Assembly: GCA_958431945.1 (NCBI GenBank)
Contig: CAUASQ010000076.1
Coordinates: 1 to 7,599, forward strand
Reading direction: 5' to 3'
From: an uncultured Collinsella sp.
GTDB taxonomy: Bacteria > Actinomycetota > Coriobacteriia > Coriobacteriales > Coriobacteriaceae
DNA: 7,599 nt
The translations under genes and the position numbers were made by a program. Below, piece by piece: positions 1 to 6,242 of this stretch. The notes under the pieces were generated by a model, which ran no database searches, had not been told where the DNA came from, and saw only the letters and a list, made by a program, of their open reading frames with translations. Positions within the stretch are counted from its first letter, which is position 1. Each line of letters opens with the position of its first letter.

Positions 1-371
1 GGAGAGAACGCTCCCGCAAACTGCCTCTTGACAACTTATAGGAGCGTCGGTTTTAGTTCAACAAGTTTCGGAGTGGTCGCGGTTGAGCGATTCGTCGTAG
101 TAAACCGCCATAGTTTTGGCGGAGGCAGTCTGATTTGTAGGTGGTAAACCAAAGAGTGTCCCTTTTGACTAGTCGTTTATGAACGTCCCCGATGACTAAG
201 TTGCAGGTGGCGGCGGTTGTGTTACACTAACGCTGCGTAGTTGACGCAATCATCTCGATACAGATCAATGATGTTCGTCGTTTTGAACGGAACTAGACTG
301 TTTAGCCGCCCTGAAGGTTTATGCAGGGAGCATGTGATCACAGGGCTTGAAAAGAAAGTTGAGCAAACACT
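1..371. other. Gene-free region upstream of rho
   Basis: No convincing gene is seen in these 371 bases. A frame open from base 3 ends at a TAG at 39-41 and could be the last codons of an upstream gene, but it is too short to judge. A 7-bp inverted repeat (8-14 with 41-47) is followed by a T-rich stretch from 51 and might be the remains of an upstream terminator. A small hairpin, CCGCCA (105-110) with TGGCGG (117-122), has no T-run on the plus strand. The supported element is the rho promoter at 201-228. The rho leader is then about 135 bases, long enough for regulation. It includes the 10-bp palindrome TGTGATCACA (333-342), which lacks the spacing of a CRP site. Confidence 0.6.
201..228 (+). 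promoter_or_regulatory. Sigma70-type promoter of rho
   Basis: TTGCAG (201-206) and TACACT (223-228) are separated by 16 bases, close to the housekeeping -35/-10 consensus. Transcription would start near 235, giving a leader of about 135 bases before the rho start. Nothing else upstream of rho has both boxes in good form; TTGACA at 28-33 lacks a good -10. Confidence 0.55.
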
Positions 372-2924
372 GTGTCTGATCAACAGCAAGAAAACGAAAT
401 AACGACGACGCAAGCCGCTCCCGCTGCACCGGTTGCGTCGGACCAGGTCGCGGCGCCCGCGCAAGCCTCGGCTCCTGAGACGCCTAAGGCTGCTTCGACG
501 CCTACGCCTGCAGCGGCTGAGAAGGCCGTGCCTGCAACTGGTGAGGAGACTGCTCCGGCAAAGCCCAAGCGCCCGCGCCGCACGGCCAAGCCTGCCGCTG
601 ACGGCGAGGAGGTCACCAAGCCCAAGCGCCGTACCACGCGCACGACGCGCGCCAAGCGCACCGTTGCGGCTGACTCCTCGGCGCCGATTTCCGATGAGGT
701 CGCGCAGGCACGTGCGTTGGCGCAGATTAGCGAGGCTCAGGTGGTGCGCGCCCGCCGTCGTGCTGCCGAGCGCGAGGCCGCGGCTCTGACCGAGCTTGCA
801 GCTCCGTCTGTGCCCGAGGCCCCTGCCGCCACCGAGACCCCTGTCGCCGACCAGCCGACCGAGAAGCCGGCACCGCGCACACGCCGTCGCACGGCTGCTA
901 AGGCCGAGCAGGTTGCTGAACAGGTAACCCCCGAGCTCACTGAGGCTTCGGTCCGTTCCGCGGCAGGGGAGGGCATATCGCCTGTTGAGCCCGCTGCGCC
1001 TGTCGAGGCCAGCGAAGTTCCCGTTGTCGATCCGGCTTTGCGCCCGCACCGTCGCGGTCGCAAGCCCAAGGCCTTCGTTGAGGCCGAGAAGGCCGCAGCC
1101 GCAGCCGCCGCCGCTCGGGATGCTGCGGCGACCGCCGAGTCTGCAACCGCCGCCGACGCGCCCGTCCAGGATGCTACGACTTCCGAGGCCGCTCCCGCCG
1201 ATGTCGAGCCCGCCGACGTCCGCCCCGGTCGCAGTCGTCGCACTGCTGCTAAGCGCACGTCCAAGGCTAAGGCTGCCAAGAAGGGTGCGTCCGAGGATTC
1301 CGCCGAGATGACCGCCGATGCATCGATTGATGCCGCCGAGCCCCAGGACGTCGAACAGCCTGCGTCCGAGAAGCCCAAGCGCGGTCGCAAGAAGTCCGCT
1401 AAGGCCAAGGCGTCCGAGCAGCAGGCTGATGTCGAAGCGCAGGTCGATACCGGCGCCGAGGCCAATGACGCCGCCGCAACCGATGGTGCCGCCCCCGCCG
1501 AGGGCGAAGACGGCGCTCGCCCCAACCGTCGCCAGCACAAGCGCAACGAGGAGCGCAACGAGCGCAAGGACGAGCGCAACAACGACCGTCGCAACCGCCA
1601 GCGCGATCGCAAACAGCGCAACAAGGAGCGCAACGCCGCCCCCACCGAGCCCACGCTTTCGCGTGAGGAACTCGCGGCCATGAAGGTCGCCGAACTGCGC
1701 GAGAAGGCCAAGGAGTTCGAGATCGAGACGACCGGCAAGAAGAAAGCCGAGCTCGTCGAGGAGATCTACGTCACCGCCGCGAAGGCCGAGGGCTTCCGCG
1801 ACATCAAGGGCATCCTGCAGATTCGTCCGGACAGCTCCGGTATCATCCACGCCCACGGTTACATGAAGTCCAACGACGACGCCTTCGTCCCCGCCTACCT
1901 CATCCGCTCCGCGCGTCTGCGCACGGGCGACGTCATCGAGGGCTCGCTTCGTCCTTCGCGCGGCGGCGACAAGCGCGCCGGCCTCGCCAAAATCACGACC
2001 GTCAACGGTCTAGACCCCGAGCAGATTCGCAACCGCCCCAAGTTTGGTGACCTCACCCCGGTCTATCCCAACGAGCCGCTGCGCATGGAGCACGGCAAGG
2101 ACTCCATTACCGGTCGCGCCATCGACATCGTGTCGCCGATCGGCAAGGGTCAGCGTGGCTTGATCGTGTCTCCGCCCAAGGCCGGCAAGACCACGATCCT
2201 CAAGAAGATCTGCCAGTCCATCTCGATCAACAACCCCGAGGTGCACCTCATCTGCCTGCTCGTCGACGAGCGCCCCGAAGAGGTCACCGATATGCAGCGC
2301 TCCATTAAGGGCGAGGTCGTGGCCTCGACCTTCGATATGCCCGCCGACAACCACACCCGCGTGGCCGAGCTCGTCATCGAGCGCGCCAAGCGCATCGTGG
2401 AGCTGGGCGGCGATGTCGTGGTGGTGCTCGACTCCATCACGCGTCTTGCCCGCGCCTACAACTTGGCGGCGCCCGCCTCGGGCCGCATCCTTTCGGGCGG
2501 CGTCGATTCGGCGGCGCTGTATCCGCCCAAGCGCTTCCTGGGCGCAGCCCGCAATATCGAGAACGGTGGCTCGCTCACCATCCTGGCCTCTGCCCTCATC
2601 GACACCGGTTCCAAGATGGACGAGGTCATCTTTGAGGAGTTCAAGGGCACCGGCAACATGGAGCTTAAGCTCGACCGCGACCTGGCCGACCGCCGCATCT
2701 TCCCGGCTATCGACCCCGTTGCCTCCGGTACGCGTAACGAGGACCTGTTGGTTGACGAGCAGATGCGTCCGTTTGTCTTTGGCCTGCGTCGCATTCTTGC
2801 CGGCATGAACAACACCGAGCGCGCGGCCGCATCGTTTATCAAGGGTCTTAAGGGCACCAACACCAACCAGGAGTTCCTGGTGCGTTCGGCCAAAAAGCAC
2901 AGCGACTACGAGCAGACGTTCTAG
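372..2924 (+). CDS. rho: Transcription termination factor Rho, with long disordered N-terminal extension
   Basis: This is the hexameric RNA helicase that ends transcription of untranslated RNA. It has 850 residues, about twice E. coli Rho (419). Residues 1 to about 427 are an Ala/Pro/Glu-rich extension with basic patches, ending in an Arg/Asn/Asp/Glu tract (383-421). The N-terminal helix bundle follows (about 429-465), then the cold-shock-like RNA-binding domain (about 477-572) and the ATPase. Seen in the ATPase are the P-loop SPPKAGKTT (600-608; Lys606), DERPEE with catalytic Glu633, Walker B VVVVLDSITR (682-691; Asp687), SGGVDSAALYPPKRF (708-722) and EFKGTGNMEL (756-765). The residue matching E. 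coli Leu208, which affects bicyclomycin binding, is Leu630. The start is GTG at 372, because an in-frame TGA at 360-362 excludes anything earlier. The Shine-Dalgarno is weak, which may matter for control. The core is intact and certain; the role of the extension is inferred. Confidence 0.97.
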   Translation: MSDQQQENEITTTQAAPAAPVASDQVAAPAQASAPETPKAASTPTPAAAEKAVPATGEETAPAKPKRPRRTAKPAADGEEVTKPKRRTTRTTRAKRTVAADSSAPISDEVAQARALAQISEAQVVRARRRAAEREAAALTELAAPSVPEAPAATETPVADQPTEKPAPRTRRRTAAKAEQVAEQVTPELTEASVRSAAGEGISPVEPAAPVEASEVPVVDPALRPHRRGRKPKAFVEAEKAAAAAAAARDAAATAESATAADAPVQDATTSEAAPADVEPADVRPGRSRRTAAKRTSKAKAAKKGASEDSAEMTADASIDAAEPQDVEQPASEKPKRGRKKSAKAKASEQQADVEAQVDTGAEANDAAATDGAAPAEGEDGARPNRRQHKRNEERNERKDERNNDRRNRQRDRKQRNKERNAAPTEPTLSREELAAMKVAELREKAKEFEIETTGKKKAELVEEIYVTAAKAEGFRDIKGILQIRPDSSGIIHAHGYMKSNDDAFVPAYLIRSARLRTGDVIEGSLRPSRGGDKRAGLAKITTVNGLDPEQIRNRPKFGDLTPVYPNEPLRMEHGKDSITGRAIDIVSPIGKGQRGLIVSPPKAGKTTILKKICQSISINNPEVHLICLLVDERPEEVTDMQRSIKGEVVASTFDMPADNHTRVAELVIERAKRIVELGGDVVVVLDSITRLARAYNLAAPASGRILSGGVDSAALYPPKRFLGAARNIENGGSLTILASALIDTGSKMDEVIFEEFKGTGNMELKLDRDLADRRIFPAIDPVASGTRNEDLLVDEQMRPFVFGLRRILAGMNNTERAAASFIKGLKGTNTNQEFLVRSAKKHSDYEQTF
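1092..1115 (+). repeat. GCN-codon run (poly-alanine) inside rho
   Basis: Eight consecutive alanine codons, mostly GCC and GCA, encode residues 241-248 of Rho. It is a short low-complexity tract in the disordered extension. Its near-perfect triplet repetition makes it a likely site of length variation between strains, without breaking the frame if whole codons are gained or lost. Confidence 0.6.
1539..1634 (+). repeat. Degenerate GAGCGCAAC-type repeat encoding the Arg/Asn/Asp/Glu tract of Rho
   Basis: The motif GCGCAAC with flanking GAG/AAG codons recurs several times here and encodes residues 390-421, made almost only of Arg, Asn, Asp, Glu, Lys and Gln. The tract lies directly before the folded N-terminal domain. 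Asn/Arg-rich insertions at this position are known in actinobacterial Rho proteins and contribute to RNA binding there; the same role here is inferred. Confidence 0.6.
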
Positions 2925-2961
2925 GTTGTCATCCACGCGCAGCGATAGTCATCAGTGCAAT

Positions 2962-2998
2962 AAAGGGTCGGGGCTTTGAGCCTCGGCCCTTTTCTATA
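2962..2998 (+). terminator. Intrinsic terminator after rho
   Basis: The arm at 2962-2975 pairs with 2979-2992 across a 3-base loop, giving a 14-bp stem that includes two G-U wobbles, followed by a T-rich tail (TTTTCT, then TATATT). It lies about 40 bases after the rho stop codon. The gene for the Rho factor is therefore itself ended by a Rho-independent signal. Confidence 0.85.
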
Positions 2999-3070
2999 TT
3001 GCCGCTCCGCGCTTTTTTGACCATAAGACTGGCAAGCAGCAGGTTTCCCGTTTCAATCCGACATCGTCGC

Positions 3071-3099
3071 TTGCAATCGACAGGGCGGTTTCGCATAAT
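3071..3099 (+). promoter_or_regulatory. Sigma70-type promoter of the HP-VanZ operon
   Basis: TTGCAA (3071-3076) and CATAAT (3094-3099) are separated by exactly 17 bases, a strong match to the housekeeping promoter. Transcription would start near 3106 and give a leader of about 130 bases before the start codon at 3236. It follows the rho terminator, so this operon is probably expressed independently of rho. Confidence 0.65.
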
Positions 3100-3235
3100 A
3101 GCTTTTAAGCTTCGCGACGGAAAACGCAGATGAAACGAACCATATACCGTTGCTTTGGGGCATAGCCCCGCTTCATCTTCTCTCGCGCAGCCAACTGAAT
3201 GATGCGATTTGGGTGCTGGAAGATGGGGAGAGCTC

Positions 3236-4636
3236 ATGGCTTCTTCTGATGCAACACAACGAGCAGTCCTTGCCGGACTTTCGTGCGGGATCGGCCTTGC
3301 CGCTCCCGTGGTTATGTATGCCGCGACGCTGCCGTTTTCGTCTGTGAACGAGACGGTCGTGGCGGGTGCGGTTCCCTTCGCCGTGGGCGCGGTGGCGGGC
3401 GTGGGTATCTATGCCGCCTCGCTGGGTATTTCCGAGTACCGTGCGCAGCGTGAAGAGCGTCTATTCCAGCCTGATGCTATGGGCGGTGCCGCCAATCTCA
3501 ATCAGCATCAAAGCGAGTTCAAGACCGCCTCGATTCCAGCTCAGCAGCAGGATGCGACTCCTTACGCTGCGGCTTCTGCTTCTCAGGCTCAGGCGGAGCA
3601 GTCTACCTCGGCATTCCTTTCCGGCCTGACTGGTGCGTTCCAGCGCCGTCATGCCGATGATGGTGTCCCTACCATCGCTCGAGCCGCAGATGCTATGGAC
3701 GAGGACGAGGCTTGGTCCATGATCGACAGTATGCTCGACGACGATTCGCCGGTGAGCTGCGACCCTGCACACTCGCGCGACGTCTATCAAGTCGCCATCG
3801 ACGAGCTCACCAACGGCGGGCAGACCGGCTCCTTCAATCGCGACGACATCGCCGCCGCGGCACGCGCCGTGTCTGGCTCCCAGGCCGCCCCTGCGGGCAG
3901 CACGGCGGCTTTCGTGGCGCTCGTCGCCAACGCGGCAGCCAATAACGCCTACAGCGCTACCTCGGCGGACGCGAACGCTTCTGCCGACAATTCGTACGTT
4001 GATGAAGCCATGACTGCGGACGAGGAGGCCGTTGCCGCCCGCCGTGCCGCCGAAAGCTCGCTTTGGGGCGCTCCTGCCCAGCAGCAGGCGGCTGAGGCTG
4101 CGCCGTACAATGCAAACCTCGCCAGCATGCCTATCATCTCCGGTGCCGTGGACATCGATCTCGATGACCTCGATGAGCCTGCAGCCATCACCGCATCGAT
4201 TGATGCCCAAGATCGCATCGACACCGGCGACCTTCCGGACGCCTCGCTCGAGGTTGATGTTCCCATGGCCGATTACTCGGGCCACGAGGACATGTGGGCC
4301 GCCGCCACCGCGATTCTGGATGAGATTGACGAGCCCGCTCCTGTTGCAGCCCCCGCTCCCGTCGCTGCCCCTCAGCCTGCTGCCCCCGCCTATGTCGGCC
4401 GTCACAGTGCTGTGTTCCCCGAGGATACTGCCCGTATCTCGCGCGAGAGCATCGAGCGGGCCGAGGCTATTGCCGCCGGCATTATGGAAAACCGTCGTCA
4501 CGAGCGCGTCAATCAGATCCTCGAGGAAGAGATCGAGCGCCTGCAGTCCTCAACCGCCAAGCGTACGGGCCGTGCCTATCTGAGCGTTATCGAGGGCGGT
4601 ACCGCCAGCTTCGCGCCGCTCCGCGCGGAGGCATAA
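3236..4636 (+). CDS. Unrecognised membrane-anchored acidic protein
   Basis: I do not recognise this 466-residue protein. Two hydrophobic segments (about 11-31 and 41-63) form a hairpin anchor. The basic stretch after the second (EYRAQREER, 67-75) argues for the C-terminal part being in the cytoplasm. The rest is Ala/Asp/Glu/Gln-rich and largely disordered in appearance. It holds less random blocks: an acidic segment with DEDEAW (155-160), a possible helical block at 181-214, a second acidic segment with the related strings DLDEPA (311-316) and EIDEPA (363-368), a Pro/Ala linker (366-386), a charged helix that could coil (about 402-438), and a C-terminal block with YLSVIEGGTASF (448-459). Start: ATG 3236 is preceded by GGGGAG (3225-3230) with 5-base spacing, far better than the upstream TTG at 3209, which has no such site. 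It shares an operon with a VanZ-family gene. A cell-envelope or scaffold role is only a guess. Confidence 0.85.
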   Translation: MASSDATQRAVLAGLSCGIGLAAPVVMYAATLPFSSVNETVVAGAVPFAVGAVAGVGIYAASLGISEYRAQREERLFQPDAMGGAANLNQHQSEFKTASIPAQQQDATPYAAASASQAQAEQSTSAFLSGLTGAFQRRHADDGVPTIARAADAMDEDEAWSMIDSMLDDDSPVSCDPAHSRDVYQVAIDELTNGGQTGSFNRDDIAAAARAVSGSQAAPAGSTAAFVALVANAAANNAYSATSADANASADNSYVDEAMTADEEAVAARRAAESSLWGAPAQQQAAEAAPYNANLASMPIISGAVDIDLDDLDEPAAITASIDAQDRIDTGDLPDASLEVDVPMADYSGHEDMWAAATAILDEIDEPAPVAAPAPVAAPQPAAPAYVGRHSAVFPEDTARISRESIERAEAIAAGIMENRRHERVNQILEEEIERLQSSTAKRTGRAYLSVIEGGTASFAPLRAEA

Positions 4637-4643
4637 CTTCTGC

Positions 4644-5093
4644 ATGGTTAAGATCAATCGAAAATGGGCGGTTGTAACCTGCCTGATGGCGCTCTTGATC
4701 TGGGGCAATTCGCTGGTTCCCGGCTCGGGGTCGGGCTCGCTGAGCCTAACGGTCATGGAAGCTATCCGCGGTTTCCTGCACAGCGTGGGACTTCCATATG
4801 AATGGGTGACCAACTTTGTTGTTCGCAAGTGCGCGCATTTTACCGAGTATATGGTGCTCGGCATCTTGGCAACGCACGCCTTTGATTTTGAGGGCCGGCG
4901 CACCTTTGACGTGCTGCTGCCCACGGCGGTGTTCCTGCTGCTGATTCCCTCGATCGACGAGACGATTCAGCTCTTTGTGCCGGGACGCGCCGGCATGATC
5001 ACCGATGTGATGATCGACTGCTGTGGAGCGGCAACGGGCGTTGTGCTCCGATATCTCTTACGGTCGCTGATGTGCGCTAAAAAGGCCGTCTAG
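4644..5093 (+). CDS. VanZ-family membrane protein
   Basis: This small integral membrane protein (149 residues) has about four membrane segments: near 7-24, 62-79, 88-103 and 121-138. VanZ-family signatures are visible: RKCAHFTEY (61-69, the K-x-x-H-x-x-E-Y pattern) and SIDETIQLFVPGR (103-115), followed by Asp121, Asp125 and a small glycine-bearing segment at 128-132. The namesake VanZ gives low-level teicoplanin resistance in enterococci; most chromosomal relatives have no known function, so resistance should not be assumed here. The start ATG lies 7 bases after the stop of the preceding gene. The only good Shine-Dalgarno (GGAGG, 4627-4631) is inside that gene with 12-base spacing, which suggests translational coupling. 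The last four codons and the stop form part of the terminator stem. Confidence 0.9.
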   Translation: MVKINRKWAVVTCLMALLIWGNSLVPGSGSGSLSLTVMEAIRGFLHSVGLPYEWVTNFVVRKCAHFTEYMVLGILATHAFDFEGRRTFDVLLPTAVFLLLIPSIDETIQLFVPGRAGMITDVMIDCCGAATGVVLRYLLRSLMCAKKAV

Positions 5094-5125
5094 GACGTAT
5101 TGTTTGGTCCTAGGCGGCCTTTTTT
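5079..5125 (+). terminator. Bidirectional intrinsic terminator between convergent genes
   Basis: The arm at 5079-5096 pairs with 5107-5124 across a 10-base loop. The stem is 18 bp with one G-U wobble and is flanked by A-run and T-run, so both strands end in at least five U after the stem. On the plus strand it ends the HP-VanZ operon; on the minus strand it lies about 80 bases beyond the stop of the sugar kinase gene. The left arm begins inside the VanZ gene and contains its stop codon. Confidence 0.9.
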
Positions 5126-5207
5126 ATTTGAGGGCTTATATGAGGCGTGGTGGCGTCGTTCCGTAGGTCGGATTTGCCGGGCGCGCCACGCCCTGTGGGT
5201 GCGTCTG

Positions 5208-6098
5208 CTACTGAAGCGCCTGTGCGCCCAGGGCCAAGCAGCCCATGATGCCCTGCTTGCCCTCGAGGCTGTTGTTGACAATATAGGTATCGATGTCGTT
5301 GACCTCGGGCGTGACGATATAGCCGTTGAGCATCTCGGCGCACTTTTTGCGTGCGAGCGGCACGATGGGGGTGTGGTCGGCCACGCCGCCGCCGATGATG
5401 ATTTTTTGCGGTGCGTAGCACAGCGTGTAGATCATGAGCGCCTGTGCCAGATAGCCGGCGAGCAGGTCCATGGCCTCCGGGTCATCGGCCATGTCTCCGG
5501 CACTCTTGCCATCCCAGCGCTTTTTGACGCCGGGACCTGCGATGAGGCCCTCGAGGCAGTTGTCGTGGAAGGGGCAGGCGCTGTGCTCGCCAATGGTGTC
5601 GCGCGGATCGCGCGTGACCAGGATGTGGCCGGCCTCGGGATGCATCATACCGTGCACGAGCTTACCGCCCGAGAGCACACCGGCGCCCACGCCGGTACCG
5701 ATGGTCAGGTAGACCACGTCCGTGAGGCCCTGGGCGCAACCAAAGGTGACCTCGCCCAGGCAGGCAACGTTGACGTCGGTGTCGTAGCCGCAGGGAATAT
5801 TGAGCTCGTTTTGGATGGTGCCCAGCAGGTCGAAGTAGCGCCATGCCGTTTTGGGCGTCTCCAGGATCTTGCCGTATTGGGGCGAGGCAGGGTTGACTGC
5901 GGTGGGGCCAAAGGCGCCGATGCCCAGCGCGGCGATGCCCTTGTTCGCAAACCATGCATTGACGGTCTCAACGGTCTCCTGCGGGGTCGTGGTCGCGATC
6001 TGCTCGCGCTCCAGGACCGTACCGTCTGCATAGCCCGTGGCGCAGACCATCTTGGTGCCGCCGGCCTCGAGCGCTCCGATAAGCTGCTGTTCTGCCAT
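5208..6098 (-). CDS. ROK-family sugar kinase, probable fructokinase
   Basis: It phosphorylates a hexose with ATP in the cytoplasm, most likely D-fructose to fructose 6-phosphate (fructokinase type, like ScrK/GmuE). The 296 residues are full length. Seen: the phosphate-binding loop EAGGTK (11-16); the sugar-site segment GAFGPTAVNP (61-70); YDTDVN (105-110), with Asp108 the likely catalytic base; TIGTGVGAG (132-140); and HPEAGH (153-158) followed by CPFHDNCLEG (175-184). This His/Cys cluster replaces the usual ROK CxCGxxGC zinc motif and is typical of the fructokinase branch. Other hexoses such as mannose remain possible. The ATG at 6098 has AGAGAGGA upstream with 5-base spacing. It lies downstream of the aminotransferase but is separated by a terminator and has its own -10 box with an operator-like site. 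A weak 9-bp pairing (5144-5152 with 5184-5192) lies in its 3' region. Confidence 0.93.
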   Translation of the reverse strand: MAEQQLIGALEAGGTKMVCATGYADGTVLEREQIATTTPQETVETVNAWFANKGIAALGIGAFGPTAVNPASPQYGKILETPKTAWRYFDLLGTIQNELNIPCGYDTDVNVACLGEVTFGCAQGLTDVVYLTIGTGVGAGVLSGGKLVHGMMHPEAGHILVTRDPRDTIGEHSACPFHDNCLEGLIAGPGVKKRWDGKSAGDMADDPEAMDLLAGYLAQALMIYTLCYAPQKIIIGGGVADHTPIVPLARKKCAEMLNGYIVTPEVNDIDTYIVNNSLEGKQGIMGCLALGAQALQ

Positions 6099-6136
6099 AG
6101 TATTCCTCTCTCTGGGACGAGTTGCTCCGTGACTAA

Positions 6137-6142
6137 AGTATA
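6137..6142 (-). promoter_or_regulatory. -10 box of the sugar kinase promoter
   Basis: On the minus strand this reads TATACT, one base from consensus, about 38 bases before the start codon. Seventeen bases upstream of it the -35 position reads CTTTCT, a poor match, and is covered by the cre-like palindrome at 6160-6173. A weak -35 under an operator-like site suggests that a regulator sets the level of transcription. Confidence 0.5.
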
Positions 6143-6159
6143 GGTCTCTAAACCATTTA

Positions 6160-6173
6160 AGAAAGCGCTATAA
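6160..6173. promoter_or_regulatory. Catabolite-response-element-like operator
   Basis: AGAAAGCGCTATAA matches 12 of 14 positions of the cre consensus TGWAANCGNTNWCA, including the central CG and both inner half-site positions. It covers the -35 position of the kinase promoter on the minus strand. Sites of this form bind CcpA and other LacI/GalR-family regulators in Gram-positive bacteria. No such regulator is encoded in this window, so which protein binds is unknown. Binding here would be expected to repress the kinase. Confidence 0.4.
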
Positions 6174-6216
6174 AAAGAAGAAGCCTCGCAACGTGGCGGG
6201 CGGTGCGGGGCTTCTT
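6172..6216 (-). terminator. Intrinsic terminator of the aminotransferase gene
   Basis: The 12-base arms at 6178-6189 and 6205-6216 pair with one mismatch across a 15-base loop. On the minus strand the stem is followed by CTTTTTAT, a good U-run. It begins about 27 bases beyond the aminotransferase stop. On the plus strand the tail is TTTGGTTGC, too weak to end transcription well. Confidence 0.8.
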
Positions 6217-6242
6217 TGGTTGCTTTAGTTGCCGGGCCGTCC

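Larger units (their letters stand above)
2925..3235. other. Intergenic region between rho and the membrane-protein operon
   Basis: No gene is supported here. It holds the rho terminator (2962-2998), the promoter of the next operon (3071-3099) and a leader of about 130 bases. The leader contains a small hairpin, GGGGC (3157-3161) with GCCCC (3165-3169), and a segment at 3171-3180 complementary to 3219-3228 that overlaps the ribosome binding site. A minus-strand frame open across 2929-3237 reads through the rho terminator and the promoter and is not considered real. Confidence 0.6.

Noticed and set aside
28..56. TTGACA followed 17 bases later by TTTTAG as a second rho promoter
   Set aside because: The -10 matches only three of six positions and would leave a leader over 300 bases; the promoter at 201-228 is better.
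333..342. CRP-like palindrome TGTGATCACA in the rho leader
   Set aside because: CRP sites need about six bases between TGTGA and TCACA; here there are none, and the location is downstream of the promoter.
222..1856. Long minus-strand open frame of 544 codons opposite rho
   Set aside because: It is a shadow of the Ala/Arg/Pro-rich rho extension: GCN and CGN codons on one strand rarely create stops on the other. It reads as Leu/Gly/Arg-rich low complexity and covers the rho promoter and start.
2010..2936. Minus-strand open frame of 308 codons opposite the Rho ATPase
   Set aside because: The plus strand here encodes all conserved Rho motifs; the opposite frame has His/Asp/Gly-rich composition and no recognisable domain.
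3209..3235. Upstream TTG start for the membrane protein
   Set aside because: It would place the strong GGGGAG site inside the coding region and has no ribosome site of its own; ATG 3236 is correctly spaced.
2929..3237. Minus-strand open frame of 102 codons between rho and the membrane protein
   Set aside because: It runs through the rho terminator hairpin and the downstream promoter and has no recognisable domain.
3461..4501. Minus-strand open frame of 346 codons opposite the unknown membrane protein
   Set aside because: The plus frame has a promoter, a strong ribosome site, membrane helices and an operon partner. The minus frame has none of these and is rich in Gly/Arg/Val as expected of a shadow.
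5100..6143. Plus-strand open frame of 347 codons opposite the sugar kinase
   Set aside because: The minus strand encodes a complete ROK kinase with all motifs. The plus frame starts inside the terminator and has no family features.
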